From positions 279,770 to 343,769 of the forward strand of contig NZ_FWXK01000001.1 of assembly GCF_900176325.1 (NCBI RefSeq): a stretch of DNA of 64,000 nucleotides. Direction: 5' to 3'. Source of the DNA: Aerococcus suis (lineage in GTDB: Bacteria > Bacillota > Bacilli > Lactobacillales > Aerococcaceae). Each line of letters begins with the position of its first letter. Within the stretch, counting starts at the first letter, position 1. The notes beneath the pieces are model-generated. The model saw only the letters and a list, made by a program, of their open reading frames with translations, was not told where the DNA came from and searched no databases. Made by a program: the position numbers and the translations under genes. Shown in pieces: positions 55,811 to 64,000 of the stretch.

Positions 55811-57166
55811 ATGAAATTTGTTGTTGTTGGAACATCTCATTATGGTTATGAAGCTGCACAAACATTGCTAAAATATTATCCTGAATCTGAAATTCATTTA
55901 TATGAACGTGGAGACAAAGCGAGTTTCTTATCATGTGGTATCCAAAGTTATTTAGAAGATATCGCTCCTTCATTAGATAGCTTACATTACGCTAATGAAG
56001 AATCTTACAAAAAACAAGGAATTAACATTCACGTAAATAGTGACGTTGTCGCTCTTGATCCTGAAGCTAAAGAAATTACCGTTAAAACAGCTGATGGTGA
56101 AAGCAAACAATCATACGACAAATTATTCTTATCTCCAGGTGCTAATCCAGCTGAATTACCAGTAGATGGCACAGACTTAGAAGAAGTTTATTACATGCGT
56201 GGACCTGTATGGGCAGGCAAAATCAAAGAACGTATGGAAACAGCTAAAAAAGTTGTCGTTATTGGTGCTGGTTACATTGGATTCGAAGCTGCTGAAAGTT
56301 TCGCTAGAAAAGGTATCGACACTAAACTAGTTGAATTTAAAGACCACATCTTACCAACTTACTTAGACAAAGAAATCACTGATGTCTTAGAAGAAAATGC
56401 TCAAAAACATGGTTTAGATATCCATACTGGTGAAGGTATTAAAGAAATCATCGGTGAAAATGGTAAAGTTTCAAAAGTTGTGACTGACAAAGGCGAATAC
56501 GAAGCTGATACAGTTGTTATTGCTTTAGGTATTAAACCAAACACTGATTGGTTACGTGACGCAATTGATGTGGATGACCGTGGTTTCGTAGCTATCGATG
56601 AATATACAGAAACATCTGCTAAAGATGTCTTTGCTGGTGGAGATGCAACATTTATTCCTTACGGTCCAGATCACAGCAAAAAATCAATTGCCCTAGCAAC
56701 AAATGCTCGTAAACAAGCCGTTGTTTCAGTTAAAAATGCTGAAGAAAAAACAGTTAAACAAGGTGAAATTAACGGAACCTCTGCTTTACCTGTTTTTGAC
56801 TACACGATTGCAACAACTGGTTTAAACGACTCAACTGCTGAGGCATCTGACTTAGACTTCGCTAGTCATTACTACGAAGAAAAATTATTACCTGATTTCC
56901 GTGGTGAAGAACATACTGTTCATATGAAAATCACTTATGAAAAAGATTCTCACCGTATCTTAGGTGGTCAATTAGCTTCTACAGCTGATATTTCACATGC
57001 GATTAACACATTATCAATTGCCATTGCATCTGAATGGACATTAGAACAATTAGCAACTTCTGATTTCTTCTTCCAACCATCTTATGACCGTCCATGGCAT
57101 TTCTTAAATGTGTTAGCACAACAAGCATTAAATGATGCTTACGGTTCTGATCAAATGATCTTCTAA
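55811..57166 (+). CDS. nox: Water-forming NADH oxidase
   Basis: A 451-residue flavoprotein of the CoA-disulfide-reductase group. The redox cysteine is in ASFLSCGIQSYL (about residue 42), FAD and NAD loops are VVVGTSHYGYEAA and VVVIGAGYIGFEAAE, and the second FAD motif is DVFAGGDATF. Nox reduces oxygen to water with NADH, which regenerates NAD and protects a catalase-free lactic acid bacterium. GGAGG precedes the ATG. It is a single gene with its own terminator. Confidence 0.92.
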   Translation: MKFVVVGTSHYGYEAAQTLLKYYPESEIHLYERGDKASFLSCGIQSYLEDIAPSLDSLHYANEESYKKQGINIHVNSDVVALDPEAKEITVKTADGESKQSYDKLFLSPGANPAELPVDGTDLEEVYYMRGPVWAGKIKERMETAKKVVVIGAGYIGFEAAESFARKGIDTKLVEFKDHILPTYLDKEITDVLEENAQKHGLDIHTGEGIKEIIGENGKVSKVVTDKGEYEADTVVIALGIKPNTDWLRDAIDVDDRGFVAIDEYTETSAKDVFAGGDATFIPYGPDHSKKSIALATNARKQAVVSVKNAEEKTVKQGEINGTSALPVFDYTIATTGLNDSTAEASDLDFASHYYEEKLLPDFRGEEHTVHMKITYEKDSHRILGGQLASTADISHAINTLSIAIASEWTLEQLATSDFFFQPSYDRPWHFLNVLAQQALNDAYGSDQMIF

Positions 57167-57180
57167 TAATTGAACTTTTT

Positions 57181-57208
57181 AGTGAGGCAATATTGCCTCA
57201 CTTTTTTA
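57181..57208. terminator. Terminator of nox
   Basis: A perfect 22-base palindrome (57181-57202) is followed by a T run; an A-poor left side suggests plus-strand use. Confidence 0.85.
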
Positions 57209-57262
57209 TTATCATAATTCCTCCTTTTATCTATAGTCATAACCTGTATAATAGATAAGGGT

Positions 57263-57274
57263 AAAAAATTTTGC
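57263..57274. promoter_or_regulatory. Shared 12-mer, candidate DeoR operator (copy 1)
   Basis: AAAAAATTTTGC occurs here, 40 bases before deoR and just after a TATAAT at 57247-57252. The identical 12-mer occurs before deoC, which suggests a common operator. Confidence 0.5.
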
Positions 57275-57304
57275 CTAAAAACATTTAATAGAAAGGAGGC
57301 CATT

Positions 57305-58246
57305 ATGAACGACAATCGTTATCACCAAATTATTCAAGTAGCGAAGTTGTATTATCAACATGGTAAAAACCAGCAAGAAATTGCTCAAACGATGAACATG
57401 TCGCGACCAACGATTTCACGTTTATTAAATGAAGCCATTGAAAAAGGCATTGTCACATTTACTATCCATGATGATAATAATACGATTATTACGTTACAAG
57501 AAGATTTAAAAGCGAAATACCATTTAAAAACGGTAAAAATTGCAAATGTAGTTAGCGAAGACTATGACTATCTACTCAAAGATTTAGGTATTTTAACTGC
57601 TGATTATATTCAACAAATTGTGGAACCTGGCGATATCATTGGTGTGAGCTGGGGACGCACAATATTTGAAGTCTCTAAACACCTGACCAAAAGTCATCTG
57701 CAAGATGTTTCCGTGGTCCAATTAAAAGGAGGCGTGAGTCAATCAGCTAAACCGACTTACTCTTATGAAACCATTGAAAACTTCGCTCAAGCATTTAATA
57801 CGGAACCTATCCTACTAAATTTACCAGTTATTTTTGACTCCCAAATGGTTAAAGAAACGATTGAAACAGATAGCCACATCGAATCGGTTCTTAATTTAGG
57901 AAAACAAGCATCTATTGGTATTTTTACAGTGGGTACCGTTCGTAAAAACGCCCGTTTATTTCAATTAAACTACTTAGACAAAGACAAAATTACAACCTTG
58001 CAGTCTCAAGCTGTTGGTGATATTTGTTCACGCTTTTTCGATGAAAATGGAAATATCGTAGACCAAGAATTAAATGCACGCACAATTGGACTCGAACTTT
58101 CCGACTTAAAAGCGAAAGAACACGCCATTTTAGTTGCTGGTGGCACACACAAATTCCCTGCTATTCAGGCAGCGCTAAACGGAGGCTATTGTAATGAACT
58201 CGTTACGGATCGTTTCACGGCTGAACAACTCCTTTCAGTTGATTAA
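57305..58246 (+). CDS. deoR: Deoxyribonucleoside regulator DeoR (SorC family), 313 aa
   Basis: An N-terminal helix-turn-helix (YYQHGKNQQEIAQTMNMSRPTISRLLNEA, about residues 15-45) precedes a SorC-type sugar-phosphate-binding domain with GDIIGVSWGRTI and VQLKGG. In Bacillus this protein is inactivated by deoxyribose 5-phosphate, the DeoC substrate. The gene stands directly ahead of the deo operon. AAAGGAGG precedes the ATG. Confidence 0.9.
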   Translation: MNDNRYHQIIQVAKLYYQHGKNQQEIAQTMNMSRPTISRLLNEAIEKGIVTFTIHDDNNTIITLQEDLKAKYHLKTVKIANVVSEDYDYLLKDLGILTADYIQQIVEPGDIIGVSWGRTIFEVSKHLTKSHLQDVSVVQLKGGVSQSAKPTYSYETIENFAQAFNTEPILLNLPVIFDSQMVKETIETDSHIESVLNLGKQASIGIFTVGTVRKNARLFQLNYLDKDKITTLQSQAVGDICSRFFDENGNIVDQELNARTIGLELSDLKAKEHAILVAGGTHKFPAIQAALNGGYCNELVTDRFTAEQLLSVD

Positions 58247-58302
58247 CCGCTTCAATAATATCTACTATCTTGTATGAATCCTTTACGAAATCCCTTTTAG
58301 GG

Positions 58303-58314
58303 AAAAAATTTTGC
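58303..58314. promoter_or_regulatory. Shared 12-mer, candidate DeoR operator (copy 2)
   Basis: An identical AAAAAATTTTGC lies 30 bases upstream of the deoC -35 element. Together with copy 1 this is the pattern expected of an autoregulated repressor with an operon operator. Confidence 0.5.
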
Positions 58315-58343
58315 TAATATCAGAAATTAATTTCAATTACTGT

Positions 58344-58372
58344 TTTACATTTGTTCAATTACATGCTATATT
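58344..58372 (+). promoter_or_regulatory. Promoter of the deo operon
   Basis: TTTACA (58344-58349) and TATATT (58367-58372) are separated by 17 bases. The palindrome TGTAAGCAGTTACA (58378-58391) lies at the start of transcription. It matches the cre consensus at 12 of 14 positions but lacks the central CG, so CcpA binding is uncertain. Confidence 0.6.
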
Positions 58373-58412
58373 ATCATTGTAAGCAGTTACATGAAAGGAA
58401 AGGACGTTTTTT

Positions 58413-59051
58413 ATGGAAAATATTAATCGTTATATCGATCACACACAATTACAACCTGACGCTAAACAAGAGGCTATCGATCAATTATTGAAAGAAGCTA
58501 AGGATTACAATTTCTTCTCTGTCTGTTTAAACCCTACTTGGGTAAAATATGCAGCTGAAGCGTTAGCAGATACTGAAGTTAATGTTTGTACCGTTATTGG
58601 CTTCCCTCTTGGAGCAACAACCCCTGCTGCTAAAGCTTTTGAAACAAAAGATGCTGTAGCCAATGGTGCTGATGAAGTAGATATGGTTATCAATATTGGT
58701 CGTTTGAAATCTGGTCAATATGACGCCGTATTAGAAGATATCAAAGCCGTAGTTGACGCAGCTGGTGATGCATTAGTTAAAGTCATTATCGAAACATGTT
58801 TATTATCGAATGACGAAATTGTGAAAGCTTGCGAATTAAGCCAAGAAGCTGGCGCTGACTTTGTTAAAACAAGTACTGGTTTCTCAACAGCTGGAGCTAA
58901 AGCAGAAGACGTTAAATTAATGAAAGACACTGTTGGCGACGCTATGGAAGTTAAAGCCTCTGGTGGTATTCATACTCGCGACGAAGCAATGGCTATGATT
59001 GAAGCTGGCGCTAGCCGTTTAGGAATGAGTAAAGGAATGGACATTATCTAA
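58413..59051 (+). CDS. deoC: Deoxyribose-phosphate aldolase
   Basis: A 212-residue class I aldolase that splits 2-deoxyribose 5-phosphate to glyceraldehyde 3-phosphate and acetaldehyde. The N-terminal [25 protein letters not shown] and the Schiff-base lysine in [15 protein letters not shown] are intact. GAAAGGAAAGG precedes the ATG. It is the first enzyme gene of the operon. Confidence 0.95.
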   Translation: MENINRYIDHTQLQPDAKQEAIDQLLKEAKDYNFFSVCLNPTWVKYAAEALADTEVNVCTVIGFPLGATTPAAKAFETKDAVANGADEVDMVINIGRLKSGQYDAVLEDIKAVVDAAGDALVKVIIETCLLSNDEIVKACELSQEAGADFVKTSTGFSTAGAKAEDVKLMKDTVGDAMEVKASGGIHTRDEAMAMIEAGASRLGMSKGMDII

Positions 59052-59070
59052 TTAAAAAAAGGAGATTGCC

Positions 59071-60246
59071 ATGTTATATAGACTTTTATCAATAGTAGGG
59101 ATCTTTGCTATTTTAGGAGTTGCCTACCTATTCAGTAATAATAAAAAGAATATTAAAATCAAACCAATCATTACGATGATTGTCATTGAAATTGTTGTTG
59201 GTTTTGCCATGTTACGTACCGATGTCGGAATTACCATTTTAGGTGCGATTGGTAAAATGTTTGAGAATTTACTATCTTTCGCTCACGAAGGAACAGCATT
59301 TGTGTTTGGTGGTTTAGTAGAAACAGAAGGTGTTTTCTTCTTCCAATCATTAATGCCAATTATCTTTATTTCAGCTATCATTGGGATTTTAAATTATTTA
59401 AAAATCTTACCATTTATTATTAAATATGTCGGCTTAGCTTTAAGTAAAATCAATGGTTTAGGAAAACTTGAATCATATGTTGGTGTAGCTTCTATGTTAC
59501 TTGGTCAAACGGAAATCTTTATCTCAATTAAAGATTATATCCACGGTTTACCAAAACACCGGATGTATGCTTTAACAGCACCAGCTATGTCTTCTGTTTC
59601 TATGGGGATTGTTGGTTCCTATATGTTCTACCTTGATCCTTCATATGTTTTAGCTGGTATTCCATTAAATTTATTCGGTGTGTTTGTTATTGAAAGTATC
59701 ATTTTCCCATATGAATTATCAGAAGAAGAAGATACCCTACGTATCAATGATGACTTAGATGTCTCATTCTTCGAAATGTTATCAGATTACATCACTGATG
59801 GTTTCAACACGGCTATCGGAGTAGCTGCTCAATTAATCGGATTCACTGCTTTAGTCGCATTTGTTAATGGTATTTTTGCCAATATCTTTGGTATTACTTT
59901 CCAAGATGTTATGGGAGTTATTTTCTCTCCTGTTGCCTTTATTTTAGGGGTACCATTTGAAGAAGCTATCGATGCCGGAACGATTATTGCTACTAAATTA
60001 GTCACTAACGAATTCGTTGCCATGACAGATATTGGTAACATTACCTTCTCAGAACGTACATTAGCTATGATGTCTACATTCTTGATGTCATTCGCTAACT
60101 TCTCATCTATTGGTATTATTACCGGAGCGGTTAAATCAATCGACGCCAAACAAGGACGTCAAGTTGCCGGCTTTGGTCTTAAATTATTGCTCGGTTCAAC
60201 ACTAGTTTCAGCGTTAACCGCAGCTGTTGTCGGAATTGTCTTTTAA
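59071..60246 (+). CDS. nupC: Concentrative nucleoside transporter (NupC type)
   Basis: A 391-residue membrane protein with about 8-10 helices. GGLVETEGVFFFQSLMPIIFISA, LLGQTEIFISIKDYI and TNEFVAMTDIG are conserved CNT-family substrate-site motifs. It imports nucleosides with protons or sodium for the phosphorylases encoded downstream. GGAG precedes the ATG and it follows deoC by 19 bases. Confidence 0.93.
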   Translation: MLYRLLSIVGIFAILGVAYLFSNNKKNIKIKPIITMIVIEIVVGFAMLRTDVGITILGAIGKMFENLLSFAHEGTAFVFGGLVETEGVFFFQSLMPIIFISAIIGILNYLKILPFIIKYVGLALSKINGLGKLESYVGVASMLLGQTEIFISIKDYIHGLPKHRMYALTAPAMSSVSMGIVGSYMFYLDPSYVLAGIPLNLFGVFVIESIIFPYELSEEEDTLRINDDLDVSFFEMLSDYITDGFNTAIGVAAQLIGFTALVAFVNGIFANIFGITFQDVMGVIFSPVAFILGVPFEEAIDAGTIIATKLVTNEFVAMTDIGNITFSERTLAMMSTFLMSFANFSSIGIITGAVKSIDAKQGRQVAGFGLKLLLGSTLVSALTAAVVGIVF

Positions 60247-60273
60247 TTAAAGCTGAAAGGAGCTTATTAAATT

Positions 60274-61575
60274 ATGCGTGCAGTAGATATTATTGAAAAG
60301 AAACGAAACGGTTTAGAACTTACAGATGAAGAAATTAAATGGATTATTGATAACTATACCAATGACTCAATTCCTGATTATCAAATGAGTGCGTTATTAA
60401 TGGCTATTTATTTCCAAGGAATGAATAAACATGAAGCAGCAACAATGACTAAAGCAATGGTCGAATCTGGTGATCAAATCGATTTATCTGATATCGAAGG
60501 CATTAAAGTAGACAAACACTCAACTGGTGGTGTTGGTGATACAACTACTATTATCTTAGCACCTCTTGTTGCTTCTGTTGGAGCCCCAATTGCTAAAATG
60601 TCTGGTCGTGGCTTAGGCCACACGGGTGGTACATTAGATAAATTAGAAGCCATTCCTGGTTTCCATATCGAATTAACATCTGATGAATTTATCGATGCCG
60701 TAAACAAACATAAAATTGCCGTCATTGGTCAAACAGGAAACTTAACGCCTGCTGATAAACGAATCTATGCGTTACGTGACGTAACAGGAACAGTTAACTC
60801 TATTCCATTAATTGCTAGCTCAATTATGTCTAAAAAAATTGCCGCTGGTTCTGACGCTATCGTCCTAGACGTTAAGGTAGGATCTGGTGCTTTCATGAAA
60901 ACTGTTGAAGACGCCAACCGTCTTGGCCAAACAATGGTAGAAATTGGTGAAAAAGTTGGTCGTCGTACCATGGTTGTTGTCTCTGATATGTCTCAACCAT
61001 TAGGACGCGCAATTGGTAATGCGCTTGAAGTAAAAGAAGCTATTGAAACATTACGTGGCGAAGGTCCTGAAGACTTAACAGAACTTGTTTTAACATTAGG
61101 TAGTCAAATGGTCGTATTAGGCGGAAAAGCTGAAACATTAGATGAAGCTCGTAGTTTATTAGAAGAAGCTATTCAATCAGGCAAAGCATTAGATAAATTA
61201 AAAGAGTTCTTAACGACTCAAGGTGGCGATGCCAATGTTGTTGACGACCCTAGCCTACTTGCACAAGCCAAATACCAAATCGAATTACCAGCACAACGCA
61301 GCGGTAAAATTTCTGAAATGCAAGCCGAAAAAATTGGTATTGCATCTATGTTATTAGGTGCTGGTCGTGCTTCTAAAGAAGATGAAATCGACATGGCTGT
61401 TGGTATCGTTCTTAACAAAAAAATTGGAGACGACGTTAAAGAAGGCGAAAGCATCTTAACTATTCATAGTAATCGCGAAGATGTTAGCGACGTGGTAGAA
61501 TTATTACAAGAAAACATTACGATTGCTGATGAAGCAAGCGAACCAAAACTTATTTTAAATACAATTACCAAATAA
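60274..61575 (+). CDS. pdp: Pyrimidine-nucleoside phosphorylase
   Basis: A 433-residue enzyme that phosphorolyses uridine, thymidine and deoxyuridine. [21 protein letters not shown] is the phosphate-binding loop; the family motif [16 protein letters not shown] follows at once. [15 protein letters not shown] carries the substrate-site lysine and arginine. The length is normal. AAAGGAG precedes the ATG. Confidence 0.95.
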   Translation: MRAVDIIEKKRNGLELTDEEIKWIIDNYTNDSIPDYQMSALLMAIYFQGMNKHEAATMTKAMVESGDQIDLSDIEGIKVDKHSTGGVGDTTTIILAPLVASVGAPIAKMSGRGLGHTGGTLDKLEAIPGFHIELTSDEFIDAVNKHKIAVIGQTGNLTPADKRIYALRDVTGTVNSIPLIASSIMSKKIAAGSDAIVLDVKVGSGAFMKTVEDANRLGQTMVEIGEKVGRRTMVVVSDMSQPLGRAIGNALEVKEAIETLRGEGPEDLTELVLTLGSQMVVLGGKAETLDEARSLLEEAIQSGKALDKLKEFLTTQGGDANVVDDPSLLAQAKYQIELPAQRSGKISEMQAEKIGIASMLLGAGRASKEDEIDMAVGIVLNKKIGDDVKEGESILTIHSNREDVSDVVELLQENITIADEASEPKLILNTITK

Positions 61576-61591
61576 TTAGAGGAGGATATTC

Positions 61592-62770
61592 ATGTTTAAA
61601 CGAATTAATGTGATGGTATTAGACTCTGTTGGTATCGGTGAAGCTCCCGATGCCGCAGATTTCAATGATACAGGCGCACATACCCTAGGACATATCATCG
61701 AAGAAGCACCAAATAGTCAATGGCCTAACTTACTTCAATTAGGTCTGGCAAATATCGCTGATTTACCCCCACTATCACCTGTTGAAACACCTAAAGCAAA
61801 CTACGGTAAAATGCAGGAACAATCTGTGGGTAAAGATACGATGACTGGACACTGGGAAATTATGGGACTGAATATCCAAAAAGCTTTCCAAGTATTCCCT
61901 GAAGGTTTTCCAGCTGATTTCTTGAAAAAAATTGAAGACTATTCTGGTCGTAAAGTGATTTGTAACTTACCTTACAGTGGAACAGAAGTCATTAAAGATT
62001 ACGGGGAAGAACAATTAGAGACTGGCGCATTAATTATCTATACGTCAGCAGACCCTGTTCTTCAAGTAGCGGCTCATGAAGATGTGATTCCATTAGAAGA
62101 ACTTTATGACATTTGCCAATACATCCGTTCAATTTCTAACGAACCTCCAGTAATGATAGGTCGTATCATTGCCCGTCCATTTACTGGTAAACCTGGTCAT
62201 TTCGAACGGAATAATGGTGGACGTCACGACTACGCGCTAGAACCTTTCGGACAAACGATTCTTGAAGATTTAAAAGCTGATGGTAAAGATGTTATCTCAA
62301 TCGGTAAAATCAATGACATTTTCTCAGGTATTGGTATTACGGAATCTCACCCAACTAAATCAAATATGAATGGTATTGAAGAAAATATCGCTCAATTAAA
62401 ACGTGACGATTGGGAAGGATTATTATTCACTAATCTCGTTGATTTTGACGCTGTTTACGGCCATCGTCGTGACCCACAAGGTTACGCTGAAGCGATTGAA
62501 ACTTATGATAAACATCTACCAGAAATCATGGAACAAATTGGGGAAGATGACTTATTAATTATTACAGCGGATCATGGTAATGACCCGACTGCTCCAGGCA
62601 CTGATCATACCCGTGAATATGTTCCATTATTAGTCTACAGTCCAAAACTAGCAGGCAATAATGACTTAGGTATCCAAGATACTTATGCCGCAATTGCCGC
62701 AACAATTGCTGAAAACTTTAATATTGATTATGACACAGAAGGAACGAGTTTCTTACACGACTTGAAATAA
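61592..62770 (+). CDS. deoB: Phosphopentomutase
   Basis: A 392-residue alkaline-phosphatase-superfamily enzyme. It interconverts ribose or deoxyribose 1-phosphate and 5-phosphate. Metal ligands are seen in VMVLDSVGIGEAPDA, with the phosphorylated threonine region in GKDTMTGHWEIMG, and the second metal site in ITADHGNDPTAPGTDHTREY. It links pdp and deoD products to DeoC. GAGGAGG precedes the ATG. Confidence 0.95.
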   Translation: MFKRINVMVLDSVGIGEAPDAADFNDTGAHTLGHIIEEAPNSQWPNLLQLGLANIADLPPLSPVETPKANYGKMQEQSVGKDTMTGHWEIMGLNIQKAFQVFPEGFPADFLKKIEDYSGRKVICNLPYSGTEVIKDYGEEQLETGALIIYTSADPVLQVAAHEDVIPLEELYDICQYIRSISNEPPVMIGRIIARPFTGKPGHFERNNGGRHDYALEPFGQTILEDLKADGKDVISIGKINDIFSGIGITESHPTKSNMNGIEENIAQLKRDDWEGLLFTNLVDFDAVYGHRRDPQGYAEAIETYDKHLPEIMEQIGEDDLLIITADHGNDPTAPGTDHTREYVPLLVYSPKLAGNNDLGIQDTYAAIAATIAENFNIDYDTEGTSFLHDLK

Positions 62771-62783
62771 TAGGAGGTAACGT

Positions 62784-63497
62784 ATGAGTACACATATCAA
62801 CGCCCAAGCTGGCGATATTGCTGAAATCGTCTTATTACCCGGTGACCCACTACGGGCAAAATTTATTGCGGAAACTTTCTTAGAAGATGCCAAACGTTAC
62901 AATACCGTGCGTAATGCCTTTGGTTATACAGGAACTTATAAAGGAACTCGCATCTCAGTACAAGGAACTGGGATGGGAATGCCATCAGCAATGATTTACA
63001 CTGAAGAACTTATCCGTGAATATGGTGCTAAAGTCCTAATTCGCGTAGGTTCTGCAGGAGCTATCAACGCTGATTGCCAAATCCGTGATATCGTTCTGGC
63101 TCAAGGAGCAACGACTGATGCTGCCCTACACCGGAATATCTTCCATCATCAAGTAGAATTTGCACCTATTGCCAACTTTGACCTACTAAAATCAGCTTAT
63201 GATGTCGCAACTGAAAGTCATTTACCTGTTCACGTTGGTAATGTATTATCATCTGACCGTTTCTATAATGATGAATTAGACACGAAAAAATTAGCTGATT
63301 ACGGTGTCTTAGCCATTGAAATGGAAGCTGCTGGTATTTATTCTGTGGCAGCTAAGCACCATGTAAAAGCATTAGGTATTATGACTATTAGTGACTCATT
63401 AGTAACAGGTGAAGAAACGACTTCTGAAGAGAGAGAAAAAACATTTGGTGACATGATCAATGTAGCTTTAGAAGCTGCTCTTCGTGTGATCGACTAA
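62784..63497 (+). CDS. deoD: Purine-nucleoside phosphorylase (hexameric type)
   Basis: A 237-residue trimeric/hexameric [39 protein letters not shown], the RVGSAGAI phosphate site and the nucleoside site [12 protein letters not shown] are all present, with [11 protein letters not shown] near the end. It releases purine bases and (deoxy)ribose 1-phosphate. AGGAGG precedes the ATG. Confidence 0.95.
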   Translation: MSTHINAQAGDIAEIVLLPGDPLRAKFIAETFLEDAKRYNTVRNAFGYTGTYKGTRISVQGTGMGMPSAMIYTEELIREYGAKVLIRVGSAGAINADCQIRDIVLAQGATTDAALHRNIFHHQVEFAPIANFDLLKSAYDVATESHLPVHVGNVLSSDRFYNDELDTKKLADYGVLAIEMEAAGIYSVAAKHHVKALGIMTISDSLVTGEETTSEEREKTFGDMINVALEAALRVID

Positions 63498-63917
<420 letters not shown>

Positions 63918-64000
63918 AAGGGTGTGAGAAAAAGCGATTAGCCATGGAGCGTTGGACCAAAACCGGAGATTTCTGCTAAGAAATTGGAGGCTTTTGGGAA
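63918..64000. other. Intergenic end of the window, possible truncated hairpin repeat
   Basis: The sequence after cdd begins GGGTGTGAGAAAAAGCGA and contains no frame. Its form recalls the left arm of a long hairpin or interspersed repeat whose right arm would lie beyond the window. I cannot confirm this here. Confidence 0.25.

Noticed and set aside
58378-58391. A definite cre site in the deo promoter
   Set aside because: The palindrome has CA instead of the central CG that CcpA sites nearly always have, so I kept it only as a remark on the promoter.
59829-60149. A 106-codon antisense frame in nupC
   Set aside because: It is a mirror of the transporter coding sequence with no start signal, like the other antisense frames in the deo operon.

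Overview
The window is chromosomal DNA from a low-GC Gram-positive coccus of the order Lactobacillales. The evidence is the gene order metG-tatD-rnmV-rsmA-veg-ispE-purR, a tyrosyl T-box, GlnR-, Zur- and CcpA-type operators, strong AGGAGG ribosome sites, LytR-CpsA-Psr proteins, a sortase and the deo nucleoside operon. A family such as Aerococcaceae or Carnobacteriaceae is my guess only. There is no phage, IS transposase or CRISPR array.

Layout. 1-5 kb: end of a thiolase, two LCP cell-wall polymer ligases, methionine aminopeptidase and a GntR regulator. 5-7 kb: flavodoxin, M29 aminopeptidase and a small membrane protein. 7-16.8 kb: a surface polysaccharide locus. Its minus-strand operon holds a GT4, a Wzy-like protein, a Wzz-like protein, a GT2, an asparagine-synthetase-like amidotransferase and a flippase, with a tRNA-Arg(CCU) gene inside the run. 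A divergent GT4 and a UDP-sugar dehydrogenase complete it. 16.9-19.4 kb: purR and a zinc ABC transporter behind Zur-like repeats. 19.5-24.9 kb: a variable stretch with an M20 peptidase split by TGA, a GT-C glycosyltransferase split at an A7 tract, GtrA, and a gene-poor kilobase between ispE and veg. 25-35 kb: rsmA, rnmV, tatD, metG, a GtrB-like transferase, an NlpC/P60 hydrolase, tyrS with its T-box, an M20 amidohydrolase and a quinone reductase.

35-45 kb: glnA under a GlnR box, several membrane or envelope proteins, a zinc-stress pair (S14 paralogue and a 37-residue protein diverging from one Zur box), and CstA with a cre site. 45-49 kb: sortase, then D-serine ammonia-lyase, RidA and an orphan PTS-type membrane protein. 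An unidentified structured RNA of about 250 nt with its own promoter and terminator follows. 49-57 kb: an ArsC/Spx protein, a complete ECF transporter of unknown substrate, a glutathione-type formaldehyde detoxification pair, DegV and water-forming NADH oxidase. 57.3-63.9 kb: deoR-deoC-nupC-pdp-deoB-deoD-cdd, a nucleoside uptake and salvage operon.

Most of the window is ordinary core genome. The points most worth a second look are the unknown RNA at 49.15-49.40 kb, the A AAA AAA slippery site that splits the GT-C gene, the glutaminase-dead amidotransferase in the polysaccharide operon, the D-serine module with an orphan permease, and the paired Zur-type sites.
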